Below, in pieces: positions 16,457 through 24,915 of a stretch of DNA of 45,793 nucleotides. The position numbers and the translations under genes were made by a program. The stretch comes from Acidobacteriota bacterium (GTDB lineage: Bacteria > Acidobacteriota > Thermoanaerobaculia > Multivoradales > JBCCEF01). The DNA is taken from assembly GCA_039028635.1 (NCBI GenBank), contig JBCCHV010000056.1, positions 1 to 45,793 on the forward strand, in the 5' to 3' direction. Each line of letters opens with the position of its first letter. The first letter of the stretch is position 1. The notes under the pieces were generated by a model, which was not told where the DNA came from, ran no database searches, and saw only the letters and a program-made list of their open reading frames with translations.

Positions 16457-17140
16457 ATGGACTTTCAAGCAGTCATGGGCGAGCTCGAAGCGCTGGGCAC
16501 GGCCCAGAACCGCAAGGTCTATCCGCGTCACGGCGTCCAGGAACCGCTCTTCGGAGTCAGCTTCGCCAACCTCGGCAAGCTGCACAAGAAGATCCGCCAG
16601 GACCATGCCCTCGCCCTCGAACTCTGGGCCTCCGGCAATCACGACGCCCGCGTCCTCGCGACCATGGTGGCCGACGCCAGCGCTCTGGGCCTGCGCGAGC
16701 TCGACGGCTGGTGCCGCGAGATCGACAATTACATCGTCGCCGACGCCTTCTCGAAGCTCGTCGCCCGTGGCCCCCACCGCCGCCGCAAGGTCGACACCTG
16801 GACCCGCTCGCCGCGCGAGTTCGTCGGCCAGACCGGCTACAACCTGCTCGCCAGCCTGGCCCTCGACGATGGCGAGGAGATCGAAGACGCCTACTTCGTC
16901 GCTCACCTCGAGCGCATCGAAGAGCACATCCACGACCGCGCCAATCGCATCCGTCACGCCATGAACCAGGCGCTCATCTCGATCGGTGTGCGCACCCCGC
17001 CGCTCACCACCAAGGCGCTCGCCGCGGCCGGCCGAATCGGCAAGGTCGACGTCGAACACGGCGACACCAGCTGCAAGACGCCGGATGCTGCCGACTACAT
17101 CCGCCGCACCCTCGAGCACCGGCAGAAGAAGGCCGAGTAG
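16457..17140 (+). CDS. AlkD-like DNA alkylation repair (HEAT-repeat) protein
   Basis: 227 residues from the ATG at 16457 (AGGGGG upstream; a GTG three codons earlier is also in frame). The sequence follows the DNA-alkylation-repair/AlkD family: YPRHGVQEPLFGVSFANLGKLHKKI, ALELWASGNHDARVLATMVAD, ELDGWCREIDNYIVADAFSKLV and the C-terminal DCB-like YIRRTLEHRQKK. Family members are HEAT-repeat glycosylases that remove bulky or positively charged alkyl bases, although many distant homologues lack demonstrated activity. It follows the response regulator after 160 bp and precedes the DUF3667-ankyrin gene by 11 bp, so it is likely co-transcribed with the latter. Confidence 0.85.
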   Translation: MDFQAVMGELEALGTAQNRKVYPRHGVQEPLFGVSFANLGKLHKKIRQDHALALELWASGNHDARVLATMVADASALGLRELDGWCREIDNYIVADAFSKLVARGPHRRRKVDTWTRSPREFVGQTGYNLLASLALDDGEEIEDAYFVAHLERIEEHIHDRANRIRHAMNQALISIGVRTPPLTTKALAAAGRIGKVDVEHGDTSCKTPDAADYIRRTLEHRQKKAE

Positions 17141-17151
17141 GAGCCCACGCC

Positions 17152-18612
17152 TTGACCCTCGAGGCCGGCAGCGAAGATCGCGCAGAGATCGCCTTCCCGG
17201 ACGCCGCGGGCGTCAACCGAGAGGCCGGCGATCCCGGGGCTACCATCTGCGGCAACTGCGAGAGGCCATTGCAGGGCGAGTTTTGCAGCGCCTGTGGGCA
17301 ACGCCACTGGCACGACCGCCTCTCCGTAAGCGGTCTCCTCGGCGATCTCTTCCACCGCTTGTTCAACTTCGATCGCGGCATCTGGGTCACGATTCGCGAC
17401 CTCACCGTCGCCCCGGGACAAACCGTGCGCCGCTACCTCGACGGCCAGCGTCGGCGCTACTTGAACCCCTTCACCTACCTCGCCGTCACCTCGGCGGCGT
17501 CGATCCTGGTCCATCACCTGGCGGTCCGTTTCTCGGGCCAGCAGCTCTTCGAAGGTGTCGTCGAGCAGTACCAGACCCTTCCTCCCGAAATGCAAGCCTT
17601 CATGCTGCAGTTCATGAACTGGATCATGAACAACGCGATCTGGGTCAACCTGCTGATTGCGGGGCCCTTTGCCTTCGTGGTGTGGGCCCTGAGCCGCCGA
17701 TCGAACTTGAGGCTCGCCGAAACGGGGGTCTTGGCGCTCTTCGCCTTCGCCCACGTCCAGCTCCTCGGGATCGCAATCTACTTGCCCCTGTTTGTGCTCC
17801 CGGCGTCGATCTACGACTTTCAGACCATGGCTCGGCTGTCGCAAATTCTCCAGTTCGTCATCCCCGTCGCGGCGGTGATGGGCGTTCTCGGAAAGACCTT
17901 TCCATCTTTCCTCAAGGGCGCCGTCGCCGTCGCCGTCGGCTGGGGCGTGATGCTGACGACCTTCGGCATCGCCGCTGGCATCTACGTGTTTCGCCACCCA
18001 GAGCTCCTCACCGGCCCGCAACAACGCTCCCTCTACCAGGCCATCGAGGACCGTCGCATCGACGAGATCGACGCCCTGATCGCCTCCGGCGCCGACATCA
18101 ATGCGCCGCGCATTCAACCGCCACTCCATCTCGCCATCGCGGCCGGCGATTCCGAGATCATCGACCTCCTGATCGGCGCCGGCGCCGATCTCGACGCCCT
18201 CGACTCGAACGGCCACCCGGCCCTGCGTTGGGCGGTGCAGCGGCGCAAGGTCGCCCTGATCGAGCGCCTCCTCGCAGCCGGCGCCGACCCCACGATCACC
18301 GCTCCCGATGGCACCACCCTGGTGATGCTCGCCGCCGACGCCAGCGCCCGCAGTCTCGCTCCGCTGCTCGAGGTCGCCCCCTCCCTGGTCGACCAGACTC
18401 GCGACCATCGCCTGGCCACCGCCCTGATGATCGCCGCCGATGACGGCAGCCGAAAGCGGGTCGAGCTGTTGCTCGCCGCGGGAGCAGATCCGGCGATCAC
18501 GAACAACGACAGTGAGACGGCCCTCGAGCTCGCCGCGCCGCGGGTTCGAGAGCTGCTGGCGGCAGCGAGTCGGCCGCAGGACACGCCGACTCCGAGCCCA
18601 GAGCCTCCCTGA
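17152..18612 (+). CDS. DUF3667 membrane protein fused to ankyrin repeats
   Basis: 486 residues from a TTG at 17152 with AGGAG 9 nt before it. A zinc-ribbon-like start has Cys33, Cys36, Cys45 and Cys48 (ICGNCERP...FCSACGQRH), followed by the DUF3667 signature FHRLFNFDRGIWVTIRDLTV and PGQTVRRYLDGQRRRYLNPF. Four to five membrane helices lie between about 110 and 280 (for example NLLIAGPFAFVVWAL, GVMLTTFGIAAGIYVF). From about 291 on there are at least five ankyrin repeats (LYQAIEDRRIDEIDALIASG, PLHLAIAAGDSEIIDLLIGA, ALMIAADDGSRKRVELLLAA). DUF3667 proteins normally end after the helices; the cytoplasmic ankyrin extension would add a protein-binding arm. Function unknown. Confidence 0.8.
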   Translation: MTLEAGSEDRAEIAFPDAAGVNREAGDPGATICGNCERPLQGEFCSACGQRHWHDRLSVSGLLGDLFHRLFNFDRGIWVTIRDLTVAPGQTVRRYLDGQRRRYLNPFTYLAVTSAASILVHHLAVRFSGQQLFEGVVEQYQTLPPEMQAFMLQFMNWIMNNAIWVNLLIAGPFAFVVWALSRRSNLRLAETGVLALFAFAHVQLLGIAIYLPLFVLPASIYDFQTMARLSQILQFVIPVAAVMGVLGKTFPSFLKGAVAVAVGWGVMLTTFGIAAGIYVFRHPELLTGPQQRSLYQAIEDRRIDEIDALIASGADINAPRIQPPLHLAIAAGDSEIIDLLIGAGADLDALDSNGHPALRWAVQRRKVALIERLLAAGADPTITAPDGTTLVMLAADASARSLAPLLEVAPSLVDQTRDHRLATALMIAADDGSRKRVELLLAAGADPAITNNDSETALELAAPRVRELLAAASRPQDTPTPSPEPP

Positions 18613-18752
18613 AGGTTACTCCTCGCCACCGCGGGATTCTCCTGCCATGTAAACCAACCACCTCCCGACGGTCATTCACGGTTGCCTGATGCGAAACCGG
18701 GCTCCGAACCCCGGGGCGAGCGGTCGCCCCCAACCGACCACGGGAGGTCCCC

Positions 18753-19697
18753 ATGGAGAAACGCGTTCTCGGCCCTGCCGGCGGAGGTTGGCTGGTCTTC
18801 TCCCTGCTCACCCCGGCGCTGCTCCTCGCCGGAGGGCTGCTGCTCGGCGATTCGCCAGCGATGGCGGCGAGTCGGCCCGATCCGAGCGGTGACTGCACTC
18901 CACCCTGCGCCGACATCGTTCGCCTGTCGGCGACCACGGACCGCCTCGAGCATCGCCTGGTGCTCGAGTTCGACCAACCCATCGCGACCCCCGGCAGCGA
19001 CGCCAGCGGCGCCATCTTCGGCTTCGTCGAGCTCGATCTCGACCGCGACCGACAGACCGGTGAGCTCTCCTTCGTCGACTTCCTGACCCCCTTCGAAAGC
19101 GGTCTGGGAACGGACGCCTACATTCCCCTCGCCAGCTACCGCGAGTCCGACCGCAGCGCGCTGCTGATGGACGAGTCCCGCCAGGTCGCTCTCGGTCGCG
19201 TGCCGGTAGAGCTGGCCGGACGGGAGCTGGCGTTGCGAGTGCCGCGAGCTCTGGTATCGAGCCTCGGGCCGGTGCACGCCGCGGCGGTGGTGGGCAGCGA
19301 GAACCGGGTCGGCGATGTCGCCCCGGACGGTGGCTTCGTGGTCAGCACCGGCAGCGCAGCCGCCGACGCGGTGCACCTCAACGGCGAGCGCTTCGCGGTC
19401 GAGATCGACTGGCGCAAGCCGGACGGCGAAACCGGCGTCGGCTCGCTGGTGACGCGTTCCGACGATTCGGCCCTGTTCTGGTTCTTCGAGGCCTCGAACT
19501 GGGAGTTCCTGGTCAAGGTGATCGACGGCTGCCCGGTGAATCAACGCTTCTGGGTGCTCGCCTCGGCGTCGACCAACGTCGAGTACACCCTACGAGTCAC
19601 CGACACCCGCAGCGGCCACTTCCAGGAGTACCGCAACGAGCAGGGCAACAGCGCCGCGGCGATCACCGACACGGCGACCTTCGCCGTCTGCCCCTGA
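18753..19697 (+). CDS. Secreted two-domain beta protein of unknown function
   Basis: 314 residues, signal peptide in the first about 40 (LVFSLLTPALLLAGGLLLGD...AMAAS). The first domain (45-205) opens with CTPPCADIVRLSATTDRLEH and is rich in Asp/Ser. The second (about 207-314: LNGERFAVEIDWRKPDGETG, then ALFWFFEASNWEFLVKVIDG, VNQRFWVLASASTNVEYTLRVTD) is a compact domain whose 'F.V.v.Wr...G..G.a......s..FWFF...N.El.vKvlDg....n.fWVf....sNVeytl.VtD' pattern I know from the C-termini of many exported proteins in this kind of genome; it has no named function that I can state. It sits 11 bp before the DUF1800 gene, so it is probably expressed and exported together with the DUF1800/DUF1501 pair. Confidence 0.75.
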   Translation: MEKRVLGPAGGGWLVFSLLTPALLLAGGLLLGDSPAMAASRPDPSGDCTPPCADIVRLSATTDRLEHRLVLEFDQPIATPGSDASGAIFGFVELDLDRDRQTGELSFVDFLTPFESGLGTDAYIPLASYRESDRSALLMDESRQVALGRVPVELAGRELALRVPRALVSSLGPVHAAAVVGSENRVGDVAPDGGFVVSTGSAAADAVHLNGERFAVEIDWRKPDGETGVGSLVTRSDDSALFWFFEASNWEFLVKVIDGCPVNQRFWVLASASTNVEYTLRVTDTRSGHFQEYRNEQGNSAAAITDTATFAVCP

Positions 19698-19708
19698 GGA
19701 ACGTCGCC

Positions 19709-21214
19709 ATGAGAACCTCCTCGATGGCGTTCTTCGGCAGCCGCCGCCCGCTGCCCCCGACCTCCCGCCCGGCCCGGCTGCCGGTCCTGCCGACTCGGCT
19801 GCGCAACGCCCTTCGCCAAAACCAGCAGGCCGCCGCCGGGGCCCAGACCGCCAGCCGCCACGGTGCTCGCAACCCGCAGCATCGCCTCCTCGACCGCATC
19901 ACCCTGGGTTGGAACGCCGGGCTTCAGAGCCAGGCCGACAGCCTCGGCTACGAAGACTTTTTGGAAGCCCAGCTCCATCCCGAGGAAATCGACGACTTCG
20001 GTCTCGAGGCCGCCCTCGAAGCCGCCTTCCCGACCCTCACCATGACGCCCTGGGAACGGCTGGCGGCCTTCAACGGCCAGGAGAACGTGCCCTTCTTCGA
20101 GCTCATCCTGGCGGCCCTCTACCGCGCTGTCTACAGCCCGCGCCAGCTCTTCGAGCGGATGGCGATCTTCTGGACGGACCACTTCAACATCGACATCCTG
20201 AGCGACTTCGGAGTGTGGCTCAAACCCACCGACGATCGCGACGTCATCCGCCGCCACGCCCTCGGCAAGTTTCCCGATCTGCTGCGCGCCAGCACCAAGA
20301 GTGCCGCCATGCTCGACTACCTGACCAACGACTCGAACGTCAAAGGTCACCCCAACGAGAACTACGCCCGCGAGCTGATGGAGCTCCACACCGTCGGCGT
20401 CGATGGCGGCTACAGCCAACAGGACGTCCGCGAGGTCGCCCGCTGCTTCACCGGCTGGGCCTTCGACCACTACGACAGCGGACCGACCTTCGGCCGTTTC
20501 CGCTTCTTCCCGGAGTACCACGACAGCGATCCCAAGACGGTCCTCGGAGTCGCCTTTCCGGGCGGGCGCGGCGCCGCCGATGCGGAGCAGGTGATCGACC
20601 TGCTGCTGGCTCACCCGGAGACCGGGCGCTTCGTCGGCCGCAAGCTGCTGCGCTACCTGTGGGGCTACGAGCCCGACGGCACCAGCGTCGAGCGCATGGC
20701 GCGGGTCTACCGCAGCACCGGCGGCGACATTCGGGCGATGGTGCGCTCGGCCCTCTCCTGGTTCGAGGCGGCATCGGCGACTCCCAAGCTCAAGCGCCCC
20801 TTCCACCTGGTGGTTTCGACCCTGCGCGCCCTGGCGGCGAAGGTGGTCGATCCCTTTCCCCTCCTCGTCGCCATCCTCTCCGCCGGCCATCTGCCCTTCA
20901 ACTGGGCACCGCCAAACGGCTATCCGGACAGTGCCGGCTACTGGTCCGGGCTGGTGCTGCCGCGCTGGAACTTCACCACCCGCGCCCTGCTCGGCCCGGA
21001 ATCGGGCCTCGCCGTGGACCTCTCCTTCTTGGCCACCGACGCCGCCCCAGCGGCCCTCGTCGACGCCCTCGACCGCCTGCTCCTGAACGGCACCATGACC
21101 CAGACCACGGCACAGGCGGTGACCGCCTTCCTGGCCCGCTGGCCAGTGACCGAAGACCGCCTGCGAGCCGCCGCCGGCCTGGTGCTGGCAGCACCGGAGT
21201 TCCAACACTACTGA
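19709..21214 (+). CDS. DUF1800 family protein
   Basis: 501 residues starting at ATG 19709 (GAGGAA upstream). The whole chain fits DUF1800: RITLGWNAGLQSQADSLGY, YRAVYSPRQLFERMAIFWTD, HFNID, RRHALGKFPDLLRASTKSAA, MLDYLTNDSNVKGHPNENYA, RELMELHTVG, VREVARCFTGW and FVGRKLLRYLWGYEP. DUF1800 genes are nearly always followed by a Tat-exported DUF1501 gene, as here (16-bp gap). The pair is common in Acidobacteriota, Planctomycetes and Myxococcota. Its biochemical role is not established. Unlike many members, this one begins with an Arg/Pro-rich segment without an obvious signal peptide. Confidence 0.9.
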   Translation: MRTSSMAFFGSRRPLPPTSRPARLPVLPTRLRNALRQNQQAAAGAQTASRHGARNPQHRLLDRITLGWNAGLQSQADSLGYEDFLEAQLHPEEIDDFGLEAALEAAFPTLTMTPWERLAAFNGQENVPFFELILAALYRAVYSPRQLFERMAIFWTDHFNIDILSDFGVWLKPTDDRDVIRRHALGKFPDLLRASTKSAAMLDYLTNDSNVKGHPNENYARELMELHTVGVDGGYSQQDVREVARCFTGWAFDHYDSGPTFGRFRFFPEYHDSDPKTVLGVAFPGGRGAADAEQVIDLLLAHPETGRFVGRKLLRYLWGYEPDGTSVERMARVYRSTGGDIRAMVRSALSWFEAASATPKLKRPFHLVVSTLRALAAKVVDPFPLLVAILSAGHLPFNWAPPNGYPDSAGYWSGLVLPRWNFTTRALLGPESGLAVDLSFLATDAAPAALVDALDRLLLNGTMTQTTAQAVTAFLARWPVTEDRLRAAAGLVLAAPEFQHY

Positions 21215-21230
21215 CCCCGGAGGCCACCCC

Positions 21231-22526
21231 ATGAGCTCTCACGACTGCAAAGGTTGCGGCGAGTACCGCCGCGTATCGCGCCGCCAATTCCTGCGCTTCG
21301 GCGGCACCGCCATGGCCGGCCTGGCGACCAGCCTGGCGCAGCCCTCCTGGTTGCCGAGAACGGTTTTTGCGGATTCCGAGAACAGCGCTCGCGATGTCGT
21401 GGTCTCGGTCTTCCTGCGCGGCGGCGCCGACGGTCTCTCCCTGTGTGTACCCCACGGCGAAGCCGCCTACCATCGCCTGCGCCCCAACCTGGCGGTGCCG
21501 AGAACGGGACCCGCCGCGGTGATCGACCTCGACGGCTTCTTCGGCCTCCCACCGGCCCTGCGCCCCCTGCTCGAGGCCTACCGCGGCGGCGACCTGGCGA
21601 TCGTCCACGCCTGCGGCCTGGAAAACTCCAGCCGCTCCCACTTCGACGCCATGCACTTCGTCGAGGTCGGCCAGGGGGATGCCCCTGCCAACCGCGTCAC
21701 CGGCTGGCTCGGCCGCCACCTCGCCGCCACCGCCCCCAGCCAGCGCGACGCCGTGCTGCGCGCCGTCGCGATCGGCTACGGCGTCCCACGAACCCTCGTC
21801 GGCGGCCCCCGGACGGTGCCGATCGACGACCTCGGGGACTACGGCTTCGATGGCGGAGCCGGCGAAATCGCCGAACGCCGACAGGCCCTGGCGGCGATGT
21901 ACACAGAGGCTCCGGAGCTGCTCCGCAGCTCCGCCGAAAACACCTTCCGCACCGTCGACCTCCTCGAGCGCATCGACTTCGCCGGCTACCGTCCGGCCGG
22001 CAGCGCCGTCTATCCGGAAAACGAGTTCGGCCTCTCCCTGCGCTCCTCCGCAGCGCTGATCAAGGCCGAGGTGGGGGTCGAGGCCATCTCCATCGACCTC
22101 GGTGGCTGGGACACCCACGAAATGCAGGGCACCACCGAAGGCGACCTCGCCCAGCTCATGACCACCTTCGGCCAGGGCCTCGCCGCCTTCCACCGCGACC
22201 TCACCGCCGACGGCTTCGACCGCGTCAGCCTGGTCGCCATCTCCGAGTTCGGTCGCAACGCCGCCGAAAACGGCAGCCGCGGCACCGACCACGGCCACGG
22301 CGGCGCCCTCTTCGCCCTCGGCGCCGGCGTCCGCGGCGGCCAGATTTACAGCAACTGGCCCGGCCTCGAGCCCGACCAGCTCTACGAAGGCCAAGACCTC
22401 CAGGTCACCACCGACTACCGCGACATCTACACCGAAATGCTCAGAAAACGCCTCGGCAACAACGACCACCGAACCGTCTTCGACGACCCCACCTACACCC
22501 CAAAAGACCTCGGCATCTTCACCTGA
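21231..22526 (+). CDS. DUF1501 family protein with Tat signal
   Basis: 431 residues. The N-terminus carries a CxxC (DCKGCGEYRR), then a twin-arginine signal SRRQFLRFGGTAMAGLATSLA, so the folded protein is exported by Tat. The body shows the sulfatase/alkaline-phosphatase-like fold features of DUF1501: VVSVFLRGGADGLSLCVPHG, GLENSSRSHFDAMHFVE, ISIDLGGWDTHEMQG, LVAISEFGRNAAENGSRGTD and HGHGGALFALGAGVRGGQIY, with metal-binding-looking His and Asp. It pairs with the DUF1800 protein immediately upstream. The enzymatic activity of this family is not established. No terminator is evident after it; a repeat block follows. Confidence 0.92.
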   Translation: MSSHDCKGCGEYRRVSRRQFLRFGGTAMAGLATSLAQPSWLPRTVFADSENSARDVVVSVFLRGGADGLSLCVPHGEAAYHRLRPNLAVPRTGPAAVIDLDGFFGLPPALRPLLEAYRGGDLAIVHACGLENSSRSHFDAMHFVEVGQGDAPANRVTGWLGRHLAATAPSQRDAVLRAVAIGYGVPRTLVGGPRTVPIDDLGDYGFDGGAGEIAERRQALAAMYTEAPELLRSSAENTFRTVDLLERIDFAGYRPAGSAVYPENEFGLSLRSSAALIKAEVGVEAISIDLGGWDTHEMQGTTEGDLAQLMTTFGQGLAAFHRDLTADGFDRVSLVAISEFGRNAAENGSRGTDHGHGGALFALGAGVRGGQIYSNWPGLEPDQLYEGQDLQVTTDYRDIYTEMLRKRLGNNDHRTVFDDPTYTPKDLGIFT

Positions 22527-22641
22527 GCTCCCATCTCCCCAGCCGGCCGGCACCTCCAAATAACACCCGGTCAACGAGGCTCGCCGACCAAACCAAGCGA
22601 ATCAGCCAAGGAGTCCACCACGGAGCCGGCCGAGGATCCAT

Positions 22642-22790
22642 CGAGCGAGCACGGAGCGCAGATGTCTGAGCGCTCAGAACCTCCCCGAAACCAACTGTCC
22701 TAGAAAGTCCGACCAAGGCCTGCGAAGCCACCAACAGACGCGCGAGTTCCGAGCACCGAGCGCAGCCGATGAATCCACGGCCGGCGGCCC
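22642..22790. repeat. 150-bp repeat, copy 1
   Basis: It begins with the anchor CGAGCGAGCACGGAGCGCAG and ends with GGCCGGCGGCCC. Within it, GAGCGC (22654-22659) and GCGCTC (22670-22675) form a hairpin around ATGT, overlapping the perfect palindrome TCTGAGCGCTCAGA. It is nearly identical to copy 3 over the whole unit, with roughly ten differences. Confidence 0.85.
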
Positions 22791-22857
22791 CGACCGCGCA
22801 GCTCCCAAGCCATCCGCCGTCCTGAGCCAGCATCCCAGGAGCCGGCCGTGGGCCCGG

Positions 22858-23006
22858 CGAGCGAGCACGGAGCGCAGATGTCTGAGCTCACATAACGGAC
22901 TCGAAGCCGTGACCACCCAGCAATCGAATTGACTCTCCGAAGCCACCAAAAGACGCGCGAGTTCCGAGCACCGCGCACAGCCGACGGGACCCGCGGACGG
23001 CGGCCC
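22858..23006. repeat. 150-bp repeat, copy 2 (diverged centre)
   Basis: It shares the anchor and the second half (from GAAGCCACCAA at 22939 to GGCGGCCC) with copies 1 and 3, but its centre is different. The palindrome is reduced to TGAGCTCA. It starts 216 bp after copy 1. Confidence 0.8.
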
Positions 23007-23090
23007 AGCCGCGCAGAAACTCCCGGACCGCCTCAGTCCCAAGCTCTGGAGGGCCCCCAGCCTTCCTCAATCACCAGCCGAGGGGGCCGT

Positions 23091-23240
23091 CGAGCGAGCA
23101 CGGAGCGCAGATGTTTGAGCGCTCACAACCTCCCCGAAGCCAACTGTCCTAGAAAGTCCGACCAAGGCCTGCGAAGCCACCAACAGACGCGCGAGTTCCG
23201 AGCACCGAGCGCAGCCGACGGGACCCGCGGCCGGCGGCCC
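23091..23240. repeat. 150-bp repeat, copy 3
   Basis: It starts 233 bp after copy 2 and carries the same anchor, the GAGCGC/GCGCTC hairpin, the block AACTGTCCTAGAAAGTCC and the end block. It stops 30 bp before the stop codon of the S4-domain gene on the other strand. Confidence 0.85.
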
Positions 23241-23269
23241 GCTTCAGAAGAAGCCCCGCAAGCGCAGTT

Positions 23270-23653
23270 TCACTCCTCCGAAAGACGCCGCCAGCGATCC
23301 ACCTGCCTGCGATCCCGCTTCGTCGGCCGCCCCGCCCCCTTCTCACGCCGCACCGCCGGCTTCTGCATCAAGCGCTCCAGCGAATCGCGCGGCGGCGGTG
23401 GCGGACTGTGGTCCTCATAGAGCTCGCGCGCCAGCGCCTTCGCCACCGGCTTATCGGCCAGTGTCTTCACCACCACGATGCGCGTCCAGTCCCCCTTATC
23501 CACCTCCAAGCGGTCACCCACCTTCAGCGCCCGATGCGGCTTCACCTTGTCCCCCTCGATACGCACCCGGCCCAGCGTGCAGGCACGGGTCGCCTGACTG
23601 CGCGTCTTGAACAGACGCGCCACCTGCAGCCACTTATCGATGCGAACCGCCAT
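23270..23653 (-). CDS. S4-domain RNA-binding protein (HslR-like)
   Basis: 127 residues. Residues 1-60 are an S4 RNA-binding domain: MAVRIDKWLQVARLFKTRSQ followed by ACTLGRVRIEGDKVKPHRAL and KVGDRLEV. A basic, Pro-rich tail (PPPPPRDSLERLMQ, KGAGRPTKRDRRQVDRWRR) matches the Hsp15/HslR type, which in E. coli recognises 50S subunits carrying stalled nascent chains. It lies 15 bp downstream of the AI-2E permease gene on the same strand and is probably co-transcribed with it. No strong ribosome site precedes its ATG. Confidence 0.88.
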   Translation of the reverse strand: MAVRIDKWLQVARLFKTRSQATRACTLGRVRIEGDKVKPHRALKVGDRLEVDKGDWTRIVVVKTLADKPVAKALARELYEDHSPPPPPRDSLERLMQKPAVRREKGAGRPTKRDRRQVDRWRRLSEE

Positions 23654-23668
23654 GGCAGCAAGCGCAGG

Positions 23669-24793
23669 TCAGACCAGCTCGCGAATGTACTTCTCGCGCA
23701 GCAAACGCCAGAACACCACCAAGAACGCGGTCAACGGAATCGCCAAGATCATGCCCATGATGCCGCCCAGCGCCGAGCCCCAGAAAAACACCGCGACGAT
23801 GATGGCGAGGGGATGAAGCCCGGTGCGCTCCCCCATGATGCGGGGCGTCAACAAATAGCCCTCGATCATCTGGACGATGGTGAAGACGGCGATCACCAGA
23901 CCCAAGAGCAACCAACCCCCGCCTTCCTGGAACAGCGCCAAGGGGAGCGCGATCCCCAGGCCGACGATGCTGCCGAGGTAGGGAATCACGTTGAGGAAGC
24001 CCAGCGCCAAGCCGAGCACGAAACCGTAGCGCAGGCCCACCGCGCTGAAGCCGACCGCGAACAGCAGGCCCTGGAGAAAGGCGATCACCAGCTGGCCGCG
24101 GAAAAAGGCCACGATGATCGACACGAACTCCTCGACCAGGTAGACCAGATCGCGCCGCGTCTCCTCCTTGAGGAAGGGCAGGTAGTCTTCCAGCCGACCG
24201 ACGGACTTCGACTCCGCCATCAGAAAAAAGGCGAAGTAAACTGGCAGCACCGCCCAGCCCAACAGCGTGCCGACGCCGCGCACCAACACGCCGCCGATGT
24301 CGAGGGCCTTGCCACCGAAGATCTGCACCCCTTCCATCAGGGTCGACTGCTGACTCTCGGCGGCTTCCTTGATCCGCTGACCCCAGGGATTCTCATTGAA
24401 GAACTGGGCGATCCGCGGCACCCGGCGCTTGATCGACTCGAGCTGGGCCGCCCACCAGTCCGGGAACTGCGCCACCAAATCCGAGATCTGGTCGACCAGC
24501 AGCGAGCCGAACTTCCACAGGAAGGCGCCCACCGGCAGCAGAATCGAGAGAAACACCAGCGCCACCGCGATGGATGCCGGCATGCGCGACCGCAGCCACT
24601 CGAAATAGGGGTTGAAAACCAACGCCGCCACCCCGGCCACGGCGAGCGGCAGCAGCACTCCCGAGAATCGCTGCACAAAAGCGCCGAGGAGCCAGAAGAG
24701 GCCAGAGACGGCGGCCAGGATGACGAGAGCTGCCAGGATGGTGACGGCACTGGCGACGGCCGCCTGCTGGCGCTCACTGAGCGAGAACGGCAT
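23669..24793 (-). CDS. AI-2E/PerM family membrane transporter
   Basis: 374 residues if translation starts at the ATG at 24791-24793, which is 9 nt from AGGGAGG; the ATG two codons earlier is too close. Eight or so hydrophobic helices with the AI-2E (PerM/YdiK) signatures: early helices (ILAALVILAAVSGLFWLLGAF), a soluble segment (about 95-200, WWAAQLESIKRRVPRIAQFF), then GLRYGFVLGLALGFLNVIPY, LGSIVGLGIALPLALFQ, YLLTPRIMGERTGLHPLAII and SALGGIMGMILAIPLTAFL. Some members export autoinducer-2 or act as cation antiporters; the substrate here is unknown. Confidence 0.9.
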   Translation of the reverse strand: MPFSLSERQQAAVASAVTILAALVILAAVSGLFWLLGAFVQRFSGVLLPLAVAGVAALVFNPYFEWLRSRMPASIAVALVFLSILLPVGAFLWKFGSLLVDQISDLVAQFPDWWAAQLESIKRRVPRIAQFFNENPWGQRIKEAAESQQSTLMEGVQIFGGKALDIGGVLVRGVGTLLGWAVLPVYFAFFLMAESKSVGRLEDYLPFLKEETRRDLVYLVEEFVSIIVAFFRGQLVIAFLQGLLFAVGFSAVGLRYGFVLGLALGFLNVIPYLGSIVGLGIALPLALFQEGGGWLLLGLVIAVFTIVQMIEGYLLTPRIMGERTGLHPLAIIVAVFFWGSALGGIMGMILAIPLTAFLVVFWRLLREKYIRELV

Positions 24794-24915
24794 GGGCATT
24801 CCTCCCTCCAGGATGCGGAACTTGCGTGGCGCGATCGTAACTCACCGCTGAGTTTCCTACGACCGAAGGACCGCACAGATTCCTGGACGTCGCATCGCCC
24901 AGGCCGGTGAAGAGC

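Larger units (their letters stand above)
22527..23269. other. 743-bp non-coding block built from a triplicated repeat
   Basis: No frame here looks like a gene: the open frames on both strands lack start signals and family features, and their peptides simply repeat with the DNA. The block consists of three diverged copies of a 150-bp unit separated by unrelated 65-85 bp spacers. It lies between the convergent 3' ends of the DUF1501 gene and the S4-domain gene. I see no promoter or terminator with a T-tract. Confidence 0.7.

Noticed and set aside
21254-22669. 471-codon plus-strand frame overlapping the DUF1501 gene
   Set aside because: Arg/Pro-rich translation of the third-position GC pattern of the true gene; no recognisable domain.
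22642-23240. Possible CRISPR array
   Set aside because: The repeats are about 150 bp, only three, diverged, with a 216-233 bp period; no cas genes nearby.
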